64,000 nt of DNA. Source: Clostridium sartagoforme. GTDB taxonomy: Bacteria > Bacillota > Clostridia > Clostridiales > Clostridiaceae. Shown here piece by piece: positions 27,556 to 37,809 of the stretch. Made by a program: the position numbers and the translations under genes. The stretch lies in NCBI RefSeq assembly GCF_004794105.1, contig NZ_SRYR01000001.1, positions 1,240,001 to 1,304,000 of the forward strand, written 5' to 3'. Within the stretch, counting starts at the first letter, position 1; every line of letters starts with the position of its first letter. The notes under the pieces were generated by a model. The model had not been told where the DNA came from. It searched no databases and saw only the letters and a program-made list of their open reading frames with translations.

Positions 27556-28605
27556 TTATTTATTATACTTATCTATAAGTTCTAAAAACTCCTTATTATC
27601 TCTTAAAAATTCTAATTCATTATCCTTATCATTTTTAAGTGCATTTAAAAAGCTCGATAAAAAGATCTCACTACTATCAACTTTATTTTCTTTAGGTTTT
27701 ATATGTTTATATAATTTAGAATTTGATATATCCCACGTCTTCCTCATTGAAGTTAACATCTTATCTAAAATAGGAATTAAATTATCAACATCTTTTTGTA
27801 CTGAATACAAGTGGAAATATGCAGCATATGAATTATAATCCCAAAAATCAAATAATTCTATTGCTTTTTCTATAACTTCTGCAAAATACTTCGCGTCCTC
27901 GTTACGATTTTCCTTTAAAGCAATTTCCATCATAAATCTTAAAATAGTGAATATCTCATTTCCTTTAGATATTAATTTATTTTCAAAAAGCTCTGAGGCC
28001 TTATCAAATTCTGAAGCTTTAATGTAAAGATTACCTTGTAGTTGAGTCTTATCAAAAGTAATATTAGGAAGCTTATCTATACAAGCTTGTGCCTTTTCAT
28101 ATTCTTCCCTTCCTAAATATTTATTAATTAACATAGAAGTTGCTTGATTAGCAATTTCTATATCACTACTATTTGACGCTTTTACATATAATTTTTCAAT
28201 GTCTTTCTCATAATCTTCTATATTTTCAATTGCAAACATAAATAAACTACCTTCAAGTATAGTTGCTATATTTAAAATTAACTTATCACAGTTTGGATAC
28301 TCATGAATCTTATCAATTGCCTTTTCATAACCTATATCAAAACCTTCACTTCTGATTATTTCCACTAATTTATTTAAAAAATGTCCTATTTCAATATCAG
28401 TTAAATCCTCTTTAAAAGAAAGTAAAGTATTTAAATCTACTCTTAAAAGCCTAGCTAAAGATGGTAATATAGTTATATCAGGATAGCTAATCCCCTTCTC
28501 CCATTTGTTAACAGCAGGAGTTGATACTCCAAGAGATTCAGCAACCTGTTCTTGAGTTAATCCTTGAGCTATTCTTTTCTCTTTTATAATTTCATTTATC
28601 TTCAT
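27556..28605 (-). CDS. XRE family regulator with TPR-like C-terminal domain
   Basis: A 349-residue protein. Residues 5-60 are a Cro/C1 helix-turn-helix (GLTQEQVAESLGVSTPAVNKWEKG). The remaining 280 residues are all-helical with repeated degenerate units that look like tetratricopeptide repeats, as in peptide-sensing or toxin-linked regulators of clostridia. No partner peptide gene is visible next to it. A target is not evident. Confidence 0.85.
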   Translation of the reverse strand: MKINEIIKEKRIAQGLTQEQVAESLGVSTPAVNKWEKGISYPDITILPSLARLLRVDLNTLLSFKEDLTDIEIGHFLNKLVEIIRSEGFDIGYEKAIDKIHEYPNCDKLILNIATILEGSLFMFAIENIEDYEKDIEKLYVKASNSSDIEIANQATSMLINKYLGREEYEKAQACIDKLPNITFDKTQLQGNLYIKASEFDKASELFENKLISKGNEIFTILRFMMEIALKENRNEDAKYFAEVIEKAIELFDFWDYNSYAAYFHLYSVQKDVDNLIPILDKMLTSMRKTWDISNSKLYKHIKPKENKVDSSEIFLSSFLNALKNDKDNELEFLRDNKEFLELIDKYNK

Positions 28606-28752
28606 AAAAACTAATACTCCTCAATAAATAGTAATATCAAAAGCTTTTGTTACTACTATTTTATCAAGTAAGCCAAATTACTACAATTGAACTATTGTTA
28701 ATTTATAAGTAAATAATTTAACTGTTGGTTAATTTATCTACTTACAAATCTT

Positions 28753-28908
28753 TTATTCCTCATCCTTTTCTTCCTTAATTAATTCAAGTAGTTTCCTAGA
28801 GTTATCAATTCCTAATTTTCTAACTAAACTCTTTGCTAATATCTGATGAAATTCCTCTAAAAACTCTTTATCTGGATTATTTACATTAACAGCCTTTATT
28901 GGCTTCAT
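28753..28908 (-). CDS. Small helical protein, 51 residues
   Basis: The ORF runs from ATG 28908 to 28753 and encodes 51 residues: a short N-terminal strand (MKPIKAVNV), then a long charged helix containing FLEEFHQILAKSLVRKLG and a Lys/Glu-rich tail. A GTG two codons earlier is an alternative start; GGAT/AAG precedes. Codon use matches its neighbours and it fills what would be an empty gap. The family is not recognised. It is most likely a small DNA- or protein-binding factor, but this is a guess. Confidence 0.5.
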   Translation of the reverse strand: MKPIKAVNVNNPDKEFLEEFHQILAKSLVRKLGIDNSRKLLELIKEEKDEE

Positions 28909-29014
28909 TATCTTCACATCCAAAAATTCTTTAGTATATACTATTCACTAGTTTAATTTTTGTTAAAGCATTGATAATTCTATATAATAGATAATTCATC
29001 CTTCTTGTAGTTTA

Positions 29015-29043
29015 TTGAATATTTTCCCAATTCATTCTATAAT
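29015..29043 (+). promoter_or_regulatory. Promoter of the 24-residue ORF
   Basis: TTGAAT (29015-29020), a 17-base spacer, then a perfect TATAAT (29038-29043). Transcription would begin about 20 bases before the start codon. Confidence 0.65.
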
Positions 29044-29068
29044 CATCTTAGAAGTAAAGGAGGTCTTT

Positions 29069-29143
29069 ATGAAAATTTGTCATTTCTGTAATAAAAAAAT
29101 AAGTAAGGGATGCTCATTTGAACATCCCCTGAACATACTTTAA
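29069..29143 (+). CDS. Cys-x2-Cys micro-protein, 24 residues
   Basis: ATG 29069 has AAAGGAGG 6 bases upstream and a consensus promoter at 29015-29043. The peptide begins MKICHFCNKKI and has a third Cys and a His (GCSFEH), like one half of a zinc ribbon. It is the only plus-strand gene between 23.5 and 31 kb. Its 3' part overlaps a hairpin that probably terminates the minus-strand gene at 29185. It may be a real metal-binding micro-protein, or a zinc-ribbon gene truncated by a stop. The family is not recognised. Confidence 0.5.
   Translation: MKICHFCNKKISKGCSFEHPLNIL
29107..29128 (-). terminator. Hairpin downstream of the L7/L12-like gene
   Basis: GGGATG (29107-29112) pairs with CATCCC (29123-29128); the minus strand continues into a T-rich tract. 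It lies inside the plus-strand micro-ORF. Confidence 0.55.
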
Positions 29144-29184
29144 TAATTCTATGAATATTTAAATATTATTCTACTCATTACAAG

Positions 29185-29523
29185 CTAAGCATTTTTTCCA
29201 TTCAATATATCAACATAATCTCTAGAATCCTTTAAACTTGCTCCAGTAAGAATCCTATAAGTTTTTATAGCCTCTATTTCCCTACCTTCATCTATTAATT
29301 TAATAAGTTCACTATCTAATCTTTCTGGGTCAATTTTTGCTAATAAATCATCTTTAGCCTTCTTATATTTCTTAAAACTAGAAATACTAAAATATAAATA
29401 TAAGACTCCTAGGATAATAAAAGGAGTTCCTGATAAATATTTTCCTTTAAATAAATCCATTATTCCAATAATAGAAAAGCTAATACAAGAAACTAGATAT
29501 AGTTTCCATACATTTTTACTCAA
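29185..29523 (-). CDS. Membrane protein with L7/L12 C-terminal-like domain
   Basis: About 112 residues. Two hydrophobic helices (near 6-25 and 33-50) are followed by a basic stretch and a C-terminal domain that resembles the ribosomal L7/L12 C-terminal fold: LIDEGREIEAIKTYRILTGASLKDSRDYVD. Small proteins with this mix are found in Firmicutes without known function. I prefer the TTG at 29523, which has GGGGG 7 bases upstream; a TTG five codons earlier lies within that site. Confidence 0.65.
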   Translation of the reverse strand: MSKNVWKLYLVSCISFSIIGIMDLFKGKYLSGTPFIILGVLYLYFSISSFKKYKKAKDDLLAKIDPERLDSELIKLIDEGREIEAIKTYRILTGASLKDSRDYVDILNGKNA

Positions 29524-29732
29524 AATACATACCCCCAATATATCAAATAATATTAAGAGTTTCTTTAGAATAATACCCTTAATACTTTAATATCTCATCC
29601 AATATTTCTAACTTTAAATCTATTATACATAATAATTGGAAAATAATCATCTTTCTAAATATATAAATAAGTTAAGCAAACCTACTATAATTCAACTTAA
29701 ATCTTTCTATGATATTTCTACTTTTTTGAAGA

Positions 29733-30062
29733 CTAAAAATTAAATTTCTTTTTTTTATCTTCTTTTTCAGTTCCATACAATAAGTTAGCTCCGCAAAAAG
29801 GGCATATAACTTCATCAACATTATTTTTGATATCAAACCTTATTGGAAGTCTCTTTTTACAAAACGGACATCTCCATATTAATAAAGATATAGTAATAAA
29901 TATTAATAGTAAAACAATTCCTAAAGTAATGCCAATTGTACTTATGATATTGTCACCAGTATACCCAAGAGTAGTACTTGTAATATTTATAACTATTGAT
30001 AACAAAAGACATACTATTGAAAATTTTCTAAACTTAAGTACATTTTCTTTTCTTCTTAACAT
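29733..30062 (-). CDS. Small membrane protein with zinc ribbon
   Basis: A 109-residue protein. Two hydrophobic helices (about 14-33 and 43-64) are followed by a zinc ribbon with two CPFC knuckles (WRCPFCKKRLP and ICPFCGANLL) and a Lys-rich end. The ribbon lies on the cytoplasmic side if both termini are inside. The function is unknown. Start is ATG 30062 with GGGAGAAT upstream. Confidence 0.65.
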   Translation of the reverse strand: MLRRKENVLKFRKFSIVCLLLSIVINITSTTLGYTGDNIISTIGITLGIVLLLIFITISLLIWRCPFCKKRLPIRFDIKNNVDEVICPFCGANLLYGTEKEDKKKKFNF

Positions 30063-30212
30063 ACTTCTATTCTCCCTAATGATTAACTACTATAAAGAAT
30101 TTACAATATCCTTTGCCTTTGAAAAGAATACATTTGTTCTAACTTATCTCTTTATAATTAGAGTGAACTTCAATCACGCTATGAAATATAACTTAACTAA
30201 CTAATAATACAA

Positions 30213-30554
30213 TTATTCATTAATATAGTCACTTAATCTTTCTTCGAAGCTACATCCATCTAATGTATTCCAAATAATTTTATTGAAAATCTCAGATAAA
30301 CTTTTCCCGTTAAATACTTTAGCCTGTATAAGATCATCTAATGTATCATACTCATATCCTTGTGATCCATCTTCCACTAATCCAAACCAGTATACTTCTT
30401 TTCCAAATTTATTATCATCAGGCATTTTCCCAATCCAACAATTCCTATATTCTGTATCATCTTTAATACTAAAATTCATTTCGATACAGGAATTATTTTT
30501 TAAAACATCACTTTTTAAAATTGCTATTAAATCATTAAGTTCAATTTTTGCCAA
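30213..30554 (-). CDS. Hypothetical protein, 113 residues
   Basis: A soluble acidic protein. It reads like a small alpha/beta domain: an N-terminal helix (NDLIAILKSDVL), strands around EMNFSIKDDTEYRNCWIG and EVYWFGLVEDG, then helices ending FEERLSDYINE. The middle resembles immunity or SMI1-like small proteins of clostridia only loosely. The start ATG has GAAGG upstream. The family is not recognised. Confidence 0.55.
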   Translation of the reverse strand: MAKIELNDLIAILKSDVLKNNSCIEMNFSIKDDTEYRNCWIGKMPDDNKFGKEVYWFGLVEDGSQGYEYDTLDDLIQAKVFNGKSLSEIFNKIIWNTLDGCSFEERLSDYINE

Positions 30555-30982
30555 TATTCCTTCCCCTCACTTTTATTAATAATCACCTTTATTACACAAG
30601 AATTTCTTATTCTCATTTTATCTTTGAACTAAAAAAATTCTTTCCACTATTTAAACCCTTTTCAAATCTATATATAAAAATATTAACTAGTATTACTACA
30701 ATATATTTAACCCTTATTTAAATATATTAATCATTATCAAGATTAATTATTACTTTCATACAATTTTCATAATAGTGAGCTTTTAAAGAACCATCAAAAA
30801 CACCACCTTATATACAAATTATACCATAACTTAAGATATAAATATATGATTATTACTTATCTATATCTTTACTCCTATATATAAACTAAAACTTAAGTCA
30901 CAAATTTTCACATAAAACTTTTAAAGATATTCATATACTTAAAAGAGATTATATTTATTTTTAATTTTAAAGTGGTGATATT
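30555..30982. other. Intergenic region before the recombinase, 428 bases
   Basis: Very AT-rich. It contains an 11-base inverted repeat, AATATATTTAA (30700-30710) with TTAAATATATT (30718-30728), and the promoter region of the recombinase. I see no supportable gene. Confidence 0.5.
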
Positions 30983-32560
30983 ATGAATATAGCAATTTAT
31001 TCAAGAAAATCAGTTTATACATCTAGTGGGGATAGTATAGAAAACCAAATTGATTTATGCAAAGACTATTATTTACGTATGGCGAATTCAGATAAAATAA
31101 ACTTTATTATTTATGAAGATGAAGGCTTTTCTGGAAAAAACATTAAAAGACCACAGTTTCAAAATTTACTTAATGATATTAAGGCTAAGAAGATACAAGT
31201 TTTGCTTTGCTATAGGTTAGATAGAATTTCTCGTAATGTGGCAGACTTCTCCTCTACCTTAGAGCTTCTTCAAAAGTACAATGTTGATTTTGTATCTATT
31301 AAAGAACAATTTGATACTTCAACCCCTATGGGAAGAGCTATGATTCACATTGCCTCTGTTTTTGCACAGCTAGAAAGAGAAACTATTGCTGAAAGAATAA
31401 GAGATAATATGATAGAATTATCTAAAACTGGACGCTGGCTTGGTGGTATACCTCCCCTTGGCTTTGATGCTATAAGAGAGACCTACTTAGATGAAGAACT
31501 GAAAGAAAAATCCTTTAGTAAGCTTATAATAAATGAAGAAGAATTAAAATATATAGAAGTAATTTATGACAAATACTTAGAATTAAAATCCTTAAATAAA
31601 GTATCACTATTCTGTATGAAAAATAATATTTCTGGCAAACTAGGTGGATCTTTAGAGCGTTCTGGTCTTGGAGTTATCTTACAAAATCCTGTATATGTAA
31701 AGTCTACTTATGAAGTACTAACCTATCTAAAAAATACTGGTTTTTCAGTTTTTGGTGAAGCTAATGGAAATGGCATATTTAGATATTCTCAAGGCACATC
31801 TGAAAAAATTGCAACTGTTTCAAATCACAAAGGTGTAGTAGATGCTGATAAATGGCTAAAGGTTCAAGGACTAATAAAAAATAACTTAAATCCGAAGTTA
31901 AACTCATCTATTTCAAATGTAGCCTTACTTACTAGACTTTTAAAATGTAATAAATGTGGTTCCAATATGATAGTTAAATATGGGAATAAATATAAGAGTA
32001 ATAAAAGAGCCTTCTACTATGTTTGCAGTAATAAAAGTAAGTCAAGTGGTTTAAAATGTGATTGCAAGAATATTAAAGGTGATGTAACTGAAGAATTAGT
32101 ATTAAATTCTATAAATGTTTATAATAAAGAGCAACTACTAAAAGAATTGTCTAAAATAACAAAAAGCCCTAAAGAAAATACCTCTAATGATAATAAAGAT
32201 CTTCTTAAAAATATAGATACATTAGAAGTAAAAATTAAAAGGCTAGTACAAAAATTATCTTTAGTGGATGACTTGGAAATCTCAAAAATAATACTTTCTC
32301 AAATACAAGATTATAAAGATGAAGTTAAAAGCCTTAAATCTAAATTAAATAATATAAGTATTAAAGAAGATAATAATTCACTCTCCTCTTCTCATCTAAA
32401 AAATACTCTTTTTATCCTAGAGAATTTTCATGAAATAATAAAAGAAGCAACTATAGAAGAAAAACGCGATGTACTATTTTCAATTATAGAAAAGATAGTA
32501 TGGGATGAAGAATGGCAAAAGTTAAATATAATTTATAAGAAAATAAAGGACAATAGGTAG
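30983..32560 (+). CDS. Large serine recombinase (resolvase/invertase type)
   Basis: A 525-residue recombinase. The N-terminal catalytic domain has the nucleophile Ser7 in IYSRKS and an Arg pair in CYRLDRISRN. Next come the recombinase domain and a zinc ribbon (KCNKCGSN, then YYVCSNK and CDC), and a coiled coil near residues 395-455. This is the layout of phage and transposon integrases such as TndX and phiC31 Int. No cargo genes, excisionase or obvious att duplication are next to it, so it is either a relic of an element or a resident switch enzyme. Start ATG 30983, GTGGTGAT upstream. Confidence 0.92.
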   Translation: MNIAIYSRKSVYTSSGDSIENQIDLCKDYYLRMANSDKINFIIYEDEGFSGKNIKRPQFQNLLNDIKAKKIQVLLCYRLDRISRNVADFSSTLELLQKYNVDFVSIKEQFDTSTPMGRAMIHIASVFAQLERETIAERIRDNMIELSKTGRWLGGIPPLGFDAIRETYLDEELKEKSFSKLIINEEELKYIEVIYDKYLELKSLNKVSLFCMKNNISGKLGGSLERSGLGVILQNPVYVKSTYEVLTYLKNTGFSVFGEANGNGIFRYSQGTSEKIATVSNHKGVVDADKWLKVQGLIKNNLNPKLNSSISNVALLTRLLKCNKCGSNMIVKYGNKYKSNKRAFYYVCSNKSKSSGLKCDCKNIKGDVTEELVLNSINVYNKEQLLKELSKITKSPKENTSNDNKDLLKNIDTLEVKIKRLVQKLSLVDDLEISKIILSQIQDYKDEVKSLKSKLNNISIKEDNNSLSSSHLKNTLFILENFHEIIKEATIEEKRDVLFSIIEKIVWDEEWQKLNIIYKKIKDNR

Positions 32561-32580
32561 CTTATTTAAAGTAAGTCTAT

Positions 32581-33519
32581 CTACTGTCCTTTTATATTAA
32601 ATTGTGGCACCTCTGTCCATAGGGCACAAATGCCTTCTCCACAACACATTTTTGTATTATTGCAGCAAGATAAATCAATTTTATTTTTATCTATTTCATT
32701 TAAGTAATCTATTGTTGTAACTGTTAATATATCTGCTCCAGCAATATGGATATAACTGATATTCTTATCATCTATTAATTTTTTAACAATCACCTTTGCT
32801 TCATCACTTAACTTTCCTTTATCTAATAGAGACACTTCTATTAATTCAACATTATAGTTCTCTAAATAATCTTTTATATAAATATCTTTATAAGGCTCCT
32901 TATCCATTAATAATGTTATTTTATTATTATTTAAAGCAAGCTTTCTAATAACTGGCATCATAGGTGCCATGCCAATACCCCTAGCAAGTACTAAAACATT
33001 TTTATCTTTCTGCTTATTTACATTACTAATTCCAAATACTCCATTCCAATAAGGACCTCTTATAGTGATTTCTTCACCTTCACCTATAGTAAGTAACTGT
33101 TTAGTTTTAATTCCCCTAATTTCAATCATTATTGAAACTATATTACTATTTATATCTGATTCTAATATAGAAATAGGTACATCATAATAAATATTTTCAC
33201 TAGTTCTAATAAAAATAAAGCTGCCTGGCTTTACTAAGTCAATAGCTAATTTATGAGGGACCTCAAACTTTATAACTACAACATCCTCTTCTAAAACTTC
33301 CTTTTTAACAACTAAGCAATTATAAGTCTTTCTACCTTCCTTAGCCTTTGATCCATTGCTAATAAATTCATGGTAAATACATACTCCCTTCCAATTTAAA
33401 CAATCACAAAGACAATCTCCCTGAAGTTGAGAGCAAATAATACACTCTCCACTCTCTGCTAATTTGCATGGACAATACTCAGTCCCTACATCGATACATT
33501 CAACAATTTCTTTCATCAA
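32581..33519 (-). CDS. DHOD-type FAD/NAD(P) electron-transfer subunit, Cys-rich N-terminus
   Basis: A 312-residue protein. After a 50-residue Cys-rich N-terminus (about nine cysteines, likely Fe-S or zinc) comes an FAD-binding barrel with VKPGSFIFIRT, then an NAD(P) domain with LARGIGMAPMMPV, and a C-terminal [2Fe-2S] cluster motif (CCNNTKMCCGEGIC). This matches the PyrK/sulfide dehydrogenase-like oxidoreductase family of anaerobes. No partner subunit such as pyrD or a GltA-like protein is next to it, so its redox partner is unknown. Its end is 21 bases from the convergent recombinase gene. Confidence 0.85.
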   Translation of the reverse strand: MMKEIVECIDVGTEYCPCKLAESGECIICSQLQGDCLCDCLNWKGVCIYHEFISNGSKAKEGRKTYNCLVVKKEVLEEDVVVIKFEVPHKLAIDLVKPGSFIFIRTSENIYYDVPISILESDINSNIVSIMIEIRGIKTKQLLTIGEGEEITIRGPYWNGVFGISNVNKQKDKNVLVLARGIGMAPMMPVIRKLALNNNKITLLMDKEPYKDIYIKDYLENYNVELIEVSLLDKGKLSDEAKVIVKKLIDDKNISYIHIAGADILTVTTIDYLNEIDKNKIDLSCCNNTKMCCGEGICALWTEVPQFNIKGQ

Positions 33520-33724
33520 TTAGTCTCCCCCAAGATTTCTTATACAATATTAGCTTATTTTCTATTTTTCTTTTTGTTACAACATTTTTAGAGGAATGTA
33601 AACTATCACATAGTGTAAATTAGTACTTAGATTATAAATATCCGCTTATATATCTCTATAATAAAAATATATAAAATTACACCTGAAACTTATGTAATCA
33701 AATCATTAATATTAGTTAAAAGAA

Positions 33725-33757
33725 GTAAAAAAAGAGCCTTATATAAATTAAGGCTCT
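33725..33757 (-). terminator. Terminator of the PTS/glucosidase operon
   Basis: AGAGCCTTA (33733-33741) pairs with TAAGGCTCT (33749-33757); on the minus strand seven Ts follow. It lies 13 bases after the glucosidase stop. Confidence 0.9.
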
Positions 33758-33769
33758 CTATAATATTTC

Positions 33770-35290
<1,521 letters not shown>

Positions 35291-35304
35291 TCAAATTGCA
35301 TATA

Positions 35305-36594
35305 TTATGCGATTTCTTTTTCTTTAGCCTTATTTGACATCAATACAAAAGGAATCCAAATGATAGTACATAATACTAAAATAATTATCTGTACAATAAT
35401 TCCTTTCCAACCGTATGATAACATTGCATTAATAAATATAGGTAATCCAAAAGGTGCATCCACAGTATTACAGGTTAAAAACCCAAACTTTATTGCACTT
35501 AATGCAATACCTGCAGCAATACCTGAATTAAGAATAAATGGGATTGCAAATACTGGATTTAGAACTAGTGGTAATCCAAAAACTATTGGCTCACCTATAC
35601 CACATATTCCAGGTAACAATGCCATTTTAGCAATCATTCTATGATCCTCTCTTTTAGAGAATTTTAAAATTGCAAAGATTAATGATAAAGTTATCCCTGC
35701 TCCACCACAAACAACAAATATAGTCCAAAACCCTCTTGTAACTGGCATTGAAGGTACTCCACCAGCATTTAATGATGAAATATTTGCAGCTATTGCTGAA
35801 GCTGATAGCGGACTACGTATTGGTTCAATAACTAATCCTCCATGAATACCTAAGAACCAAAACATTTGACTAAGAATAGCCATAAATATAACACCAAATG
35901 TGCTTTGAAAAATAAGCTCTAGTGGTGCTTGAGCCACAGAATATATCCATTCATTTAAATAATATCCAGTCCAAAGTTTAAATAGATTTCCAAGTACAGA
36001 TGATATTACAAGTATTATAAAAATAGGAATTAAAGTATTAAATGATATTGCAATTCCTTTTGGTACTGATGGTGGCATTTTTATCTTTATTTTTTCTATC
36101 TTTAATAGTTTATTAAATAATTCAGTAATTAACACTGCCATTAGCATACCAACAAATAATCCTTGAGCACCTAAAGAAGAAGTTCCAAGCCCAGCTGAAG
36201 CTCCTTGTAAATTTTCAACCATAACAGTAACTGTTGATGGTACAACCGTTATATAAGCAGCAACACTTAATACTCCAGCAGTATATTGTGGTATTTTATT
36301 TGCCTTTGCTAAATGCATAGCTATTAAGAAAACAATTGGTATAGTCATACATGATATAGTTGCAAAGTTTAAAACATCAAAAGCTGGCTTTAAATTTTCC
36401 AACCATGGAATCCACTGAGCTAGTCCAGTCTTTGGATTCGCTATTAAAGAATTTAGTAATGTTCCAAAAGATCCCACTACTATAAAAGGAACAAAATCTG
36501 TAAATGCATTTTTTATACTTCCTAAATATTTATTCCCGTCAATCTTTTCAGCTAGTAATAATAAACCATCTTCTATTTTAGAAAAAGCTTTCAT
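35305..36594 (-). CDS. PTS EIIC, lactose/cellobiose family
   Basis: A 429-residue permease with about ten helices. Residues such as GSFGTLLNSL, FLGIHGG and GICGIGEPIVFGLPLVLNP are characteristic of the Lac/cellobiose EIIC family. The GEPI motif contains the substrate-binding Glu. It forms the membrane channel of the PTS with the EIIA and EIIB encoded immediately upstream (2 bases from EIIB). Operon order is EIIA, EIIB, EIIC, glucosidase. The substrate is probably a beta-glucoside (inference from the GH1 gene). Confidence 0.92.
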   Translation of the reverse strand: MKAFSKIEDGLLLLAEKIDGNKYLGSIKNAFTDFVPFIVVGSFGTLLNSLIANPKTGLAQWIPWLENLKPAFDVLNFATISCMTIPIVFLIAMHLAKANKIPQYTAGVLSVAAYITVVPSTVTVMVENLQGASAGLGTSSLGAQGLFVGMLMAVLITELFNKLLKIEKIKIKMPPSVPKGIAISFNTLIPIFIILVISSVLGNLFKLWTGYYLNEWIYSVAQAPLELIFQSTFGVIFMAILSQMFWFLGIHGGLVIEPIRSPLSASAIAANISSLNAGGVPSMPVTRGFWTIFVVCGGAGITLSLIFAILKFSKREDHRMIAKMALLPGICGIGEPIVFGLPLVLNPVFAIPFILNSGIAAGIALSAIKFGFLTCNTVDAPFGLPIFINAMLSYGWKGIIVQIIILVLCTIIWIPFVLMSNKAKEKEIA

Positions 36595-36596
36595 AT

Positions 36597-36902
36597 TTAT
36601 CCCTCCATATGTAATTTTTCTGCTTGTGCAAGTACTGCTGCTCCATCACATTTCCCATATGCTGGTGCATCAATAACAGCCACTTTTGCTTCATCCCCTA
36701 CTAACTTTGTTACTCTTCTTAATATATGACGAACTTGAGGCCCTAAAAGTAATACATCAAAATTTCCTAACTCTTCTTCTATTTCGCCTTCTTCCACAGC
36801 CCAAATTTTATATTCTTTTCCTTGTTTACTTGCTGCTTCTTGCATTCTACTTACAACAAGGCTAGTAGACATTCCTGCATTACATGCTAACATAATTCTC
36901 AT
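36597..36902 (-). CDS. PTS EIIB, lactose/cellobiose family
   Basis: A 101-residue cytoplasmic protein. The phosphocysteine is Cys7 in LACNAGMSTS, the family signature. The DVLLLGPQVRH motif near residue 52 is also conserved. It takes phosphate from EIIA and passes it to the sugar during transport. It lies 4 bases after the EIIA gene. A second EIIB of the same family is encoded with the regulator, so two EIIB partners may exist. Confidence 0.93.
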   Translation of the reverse strand: MRIMLACNAGMSTSLVVSRMQEAASKQGKEYKIWAVEEGEIEEELGNFDVLLLGPQVRHILRRVTKLVGDEAKVAVIDAPAYGKCDGAAVLAQAEKLHMEG

Positions 36903-36906
36903 AATA

Positions 36907-37233
36907 CTACATCCTCTCTTTTATTTCTTTTATAATTTTATATACATTTATAAATTCCTTAGCTTGTTCAAGCATAATCATTGCTGTTGTTAAGTGATCT
37001 TGAGCATGAATAAGTATAACATTGATTTCTTGACTTTCTCCTCTCGCTTCACCTTGTATCATATCTGTTTGAGACTTATGAGCTGCCTTTAAGTCAACTG
37101 CTGCCTCATTGACAAGTTTTTCTGCTTCTTGAAAGTCAAACTCTCTAGCACATTCAATTGCCATTAATGATTTTGATTTAGAATTTCCTGCATTTAAAAT
37201 TAGTTCAAATGAAACTTCATATTTATTCTCCAT
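36907..37233 (-). CDS. PTS EIIA, lactose/cellobiose family
   Basis: A 108-residue all-helical protein with the HAQDHLTTAM motif near residues 76-85, which carries the phosphorylated His. It receives phosphate from HPr and feeds EIIB. It is the first gene of the operon and starts at ATG 37233 after AGGAGGAAG. A palindromic site upstream (37313-37339) is probably bound by the PRD regulator. Confidence 0.93.
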   Translation of the reverse strand: MENKYEVSFELILNAGNSKSKSLMAIECAREFDFQEAEKLVNEAAVDLKAAHKSQTDMIQGEARGESQEINVILIHAQDHLTTAMIMLEQAKEFINVYKIIKEIKERM

Positions 37234-37312
37234 AACTTCCTCCTCTTATATAATTAGTGCACTAATCTTTATACTTTAAATATAAACTTTTTATCTTTTT
37301 TATCCACCAGTT

Positions 37313-37339
37313 TTATTTCCACTATAAATATGGAAATAA
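37313..37339. promoter_or_regulatory. Operator for the PRD regulator, site 1
   Basis: TTATTTCCA (37313-37321) and TGGAAATAA (37331-37339) form perfect 9-base arms around a 9-base spacer, 80 bases before the EIIA gene. The core TTTCCA-N9-TGGAAA recurs upstream of the regulator gene at 39788-39808. Confidence 0.7.
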
Positions 37340-37379
37340 TTTTTTATTTGCAAATTTTAAAAGTATATAAAATATAATA

Positions 37380-37412
37380 GGCATGAATTTAATATAATTT
37401 TAAACTCATGCC
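37380..37412 (-). terminator. Hairpin after the second EIIB gene
   Basis: GGCATGA (37380-37386) pairs with TCATGCC (37406-37412), downstream of the gene ending at 37479. The T-tract is weak. Confidence 0.45.
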
Positions 37413-37478
37413 ATATAATTTCTCTTATTTAATTATCTTCTTAAAATCCAAAATTCAATAATAAAAAGACTAAAAGCT

Positions 37479-37799
37479 TTATATACTTTTATCTTTATGA
37501 TTTTCTATTAATTCTTCAGCATGCCTTAAAACTGCTACTGCATCTAAATTACCATAGTCTTCTAACTTAATAATTCCTATTGGAATTTTTCCATTAGCCA
37601 TTTTCTCTACTCTTTTAATTATGTGACGAACTTGTGGCCCCAATAAAATTACATCCACCCCCTGAAGCTCATCTTCTATTATACCTTGATCTACAGTTTT
37701 TATGTTATACTTCTTCCCTTGTTTTTCACACTCTTGCAACATACATTCTACAAGAATACTAGTAGACATCCCTGCACAACAGGTTAATAATATATTCAT
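37479..37799 (-). CDS. Second PTS EIIB, lactose/cellobiose family
   Basis: A 106-residue protein with the phosphocysteine in LTCCAGMSTS (Cys7 or Cys8) and DVILLGPQVRH near residue 50. It is a diverged copy of the EIIB at 36597. It lies 10 bases after the regulator gene and is transcribed with it, apart from the main PTS operon. It may report PTS flux to the regulator, or serve another permease (inference). Confidence 0.88.
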   Translation of the reverse strand: MNILLTCCAGMSTSILVECMLQECEKQGKKYNIKTVDQGIIEDELQGVDVILLGPQVRHIIKRVEKMANGKIPIGIIKLEDYGNLDAVAVLRHAEELIENHKDKSI

Positions 37800-37809
37800 T
37801 TAAAACCTC

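Noticed and set aside
30700-30728. AT-rich inverted repeat before the recombinase as an att site
   Set aside because: AT-only arms are common in such sequence, and no second copy was found; it could be chance.
30780-30830. Short ORF on the minus strand before the recombinase gene
   Set aside because: It has no start codon in frame and no ribosome site.
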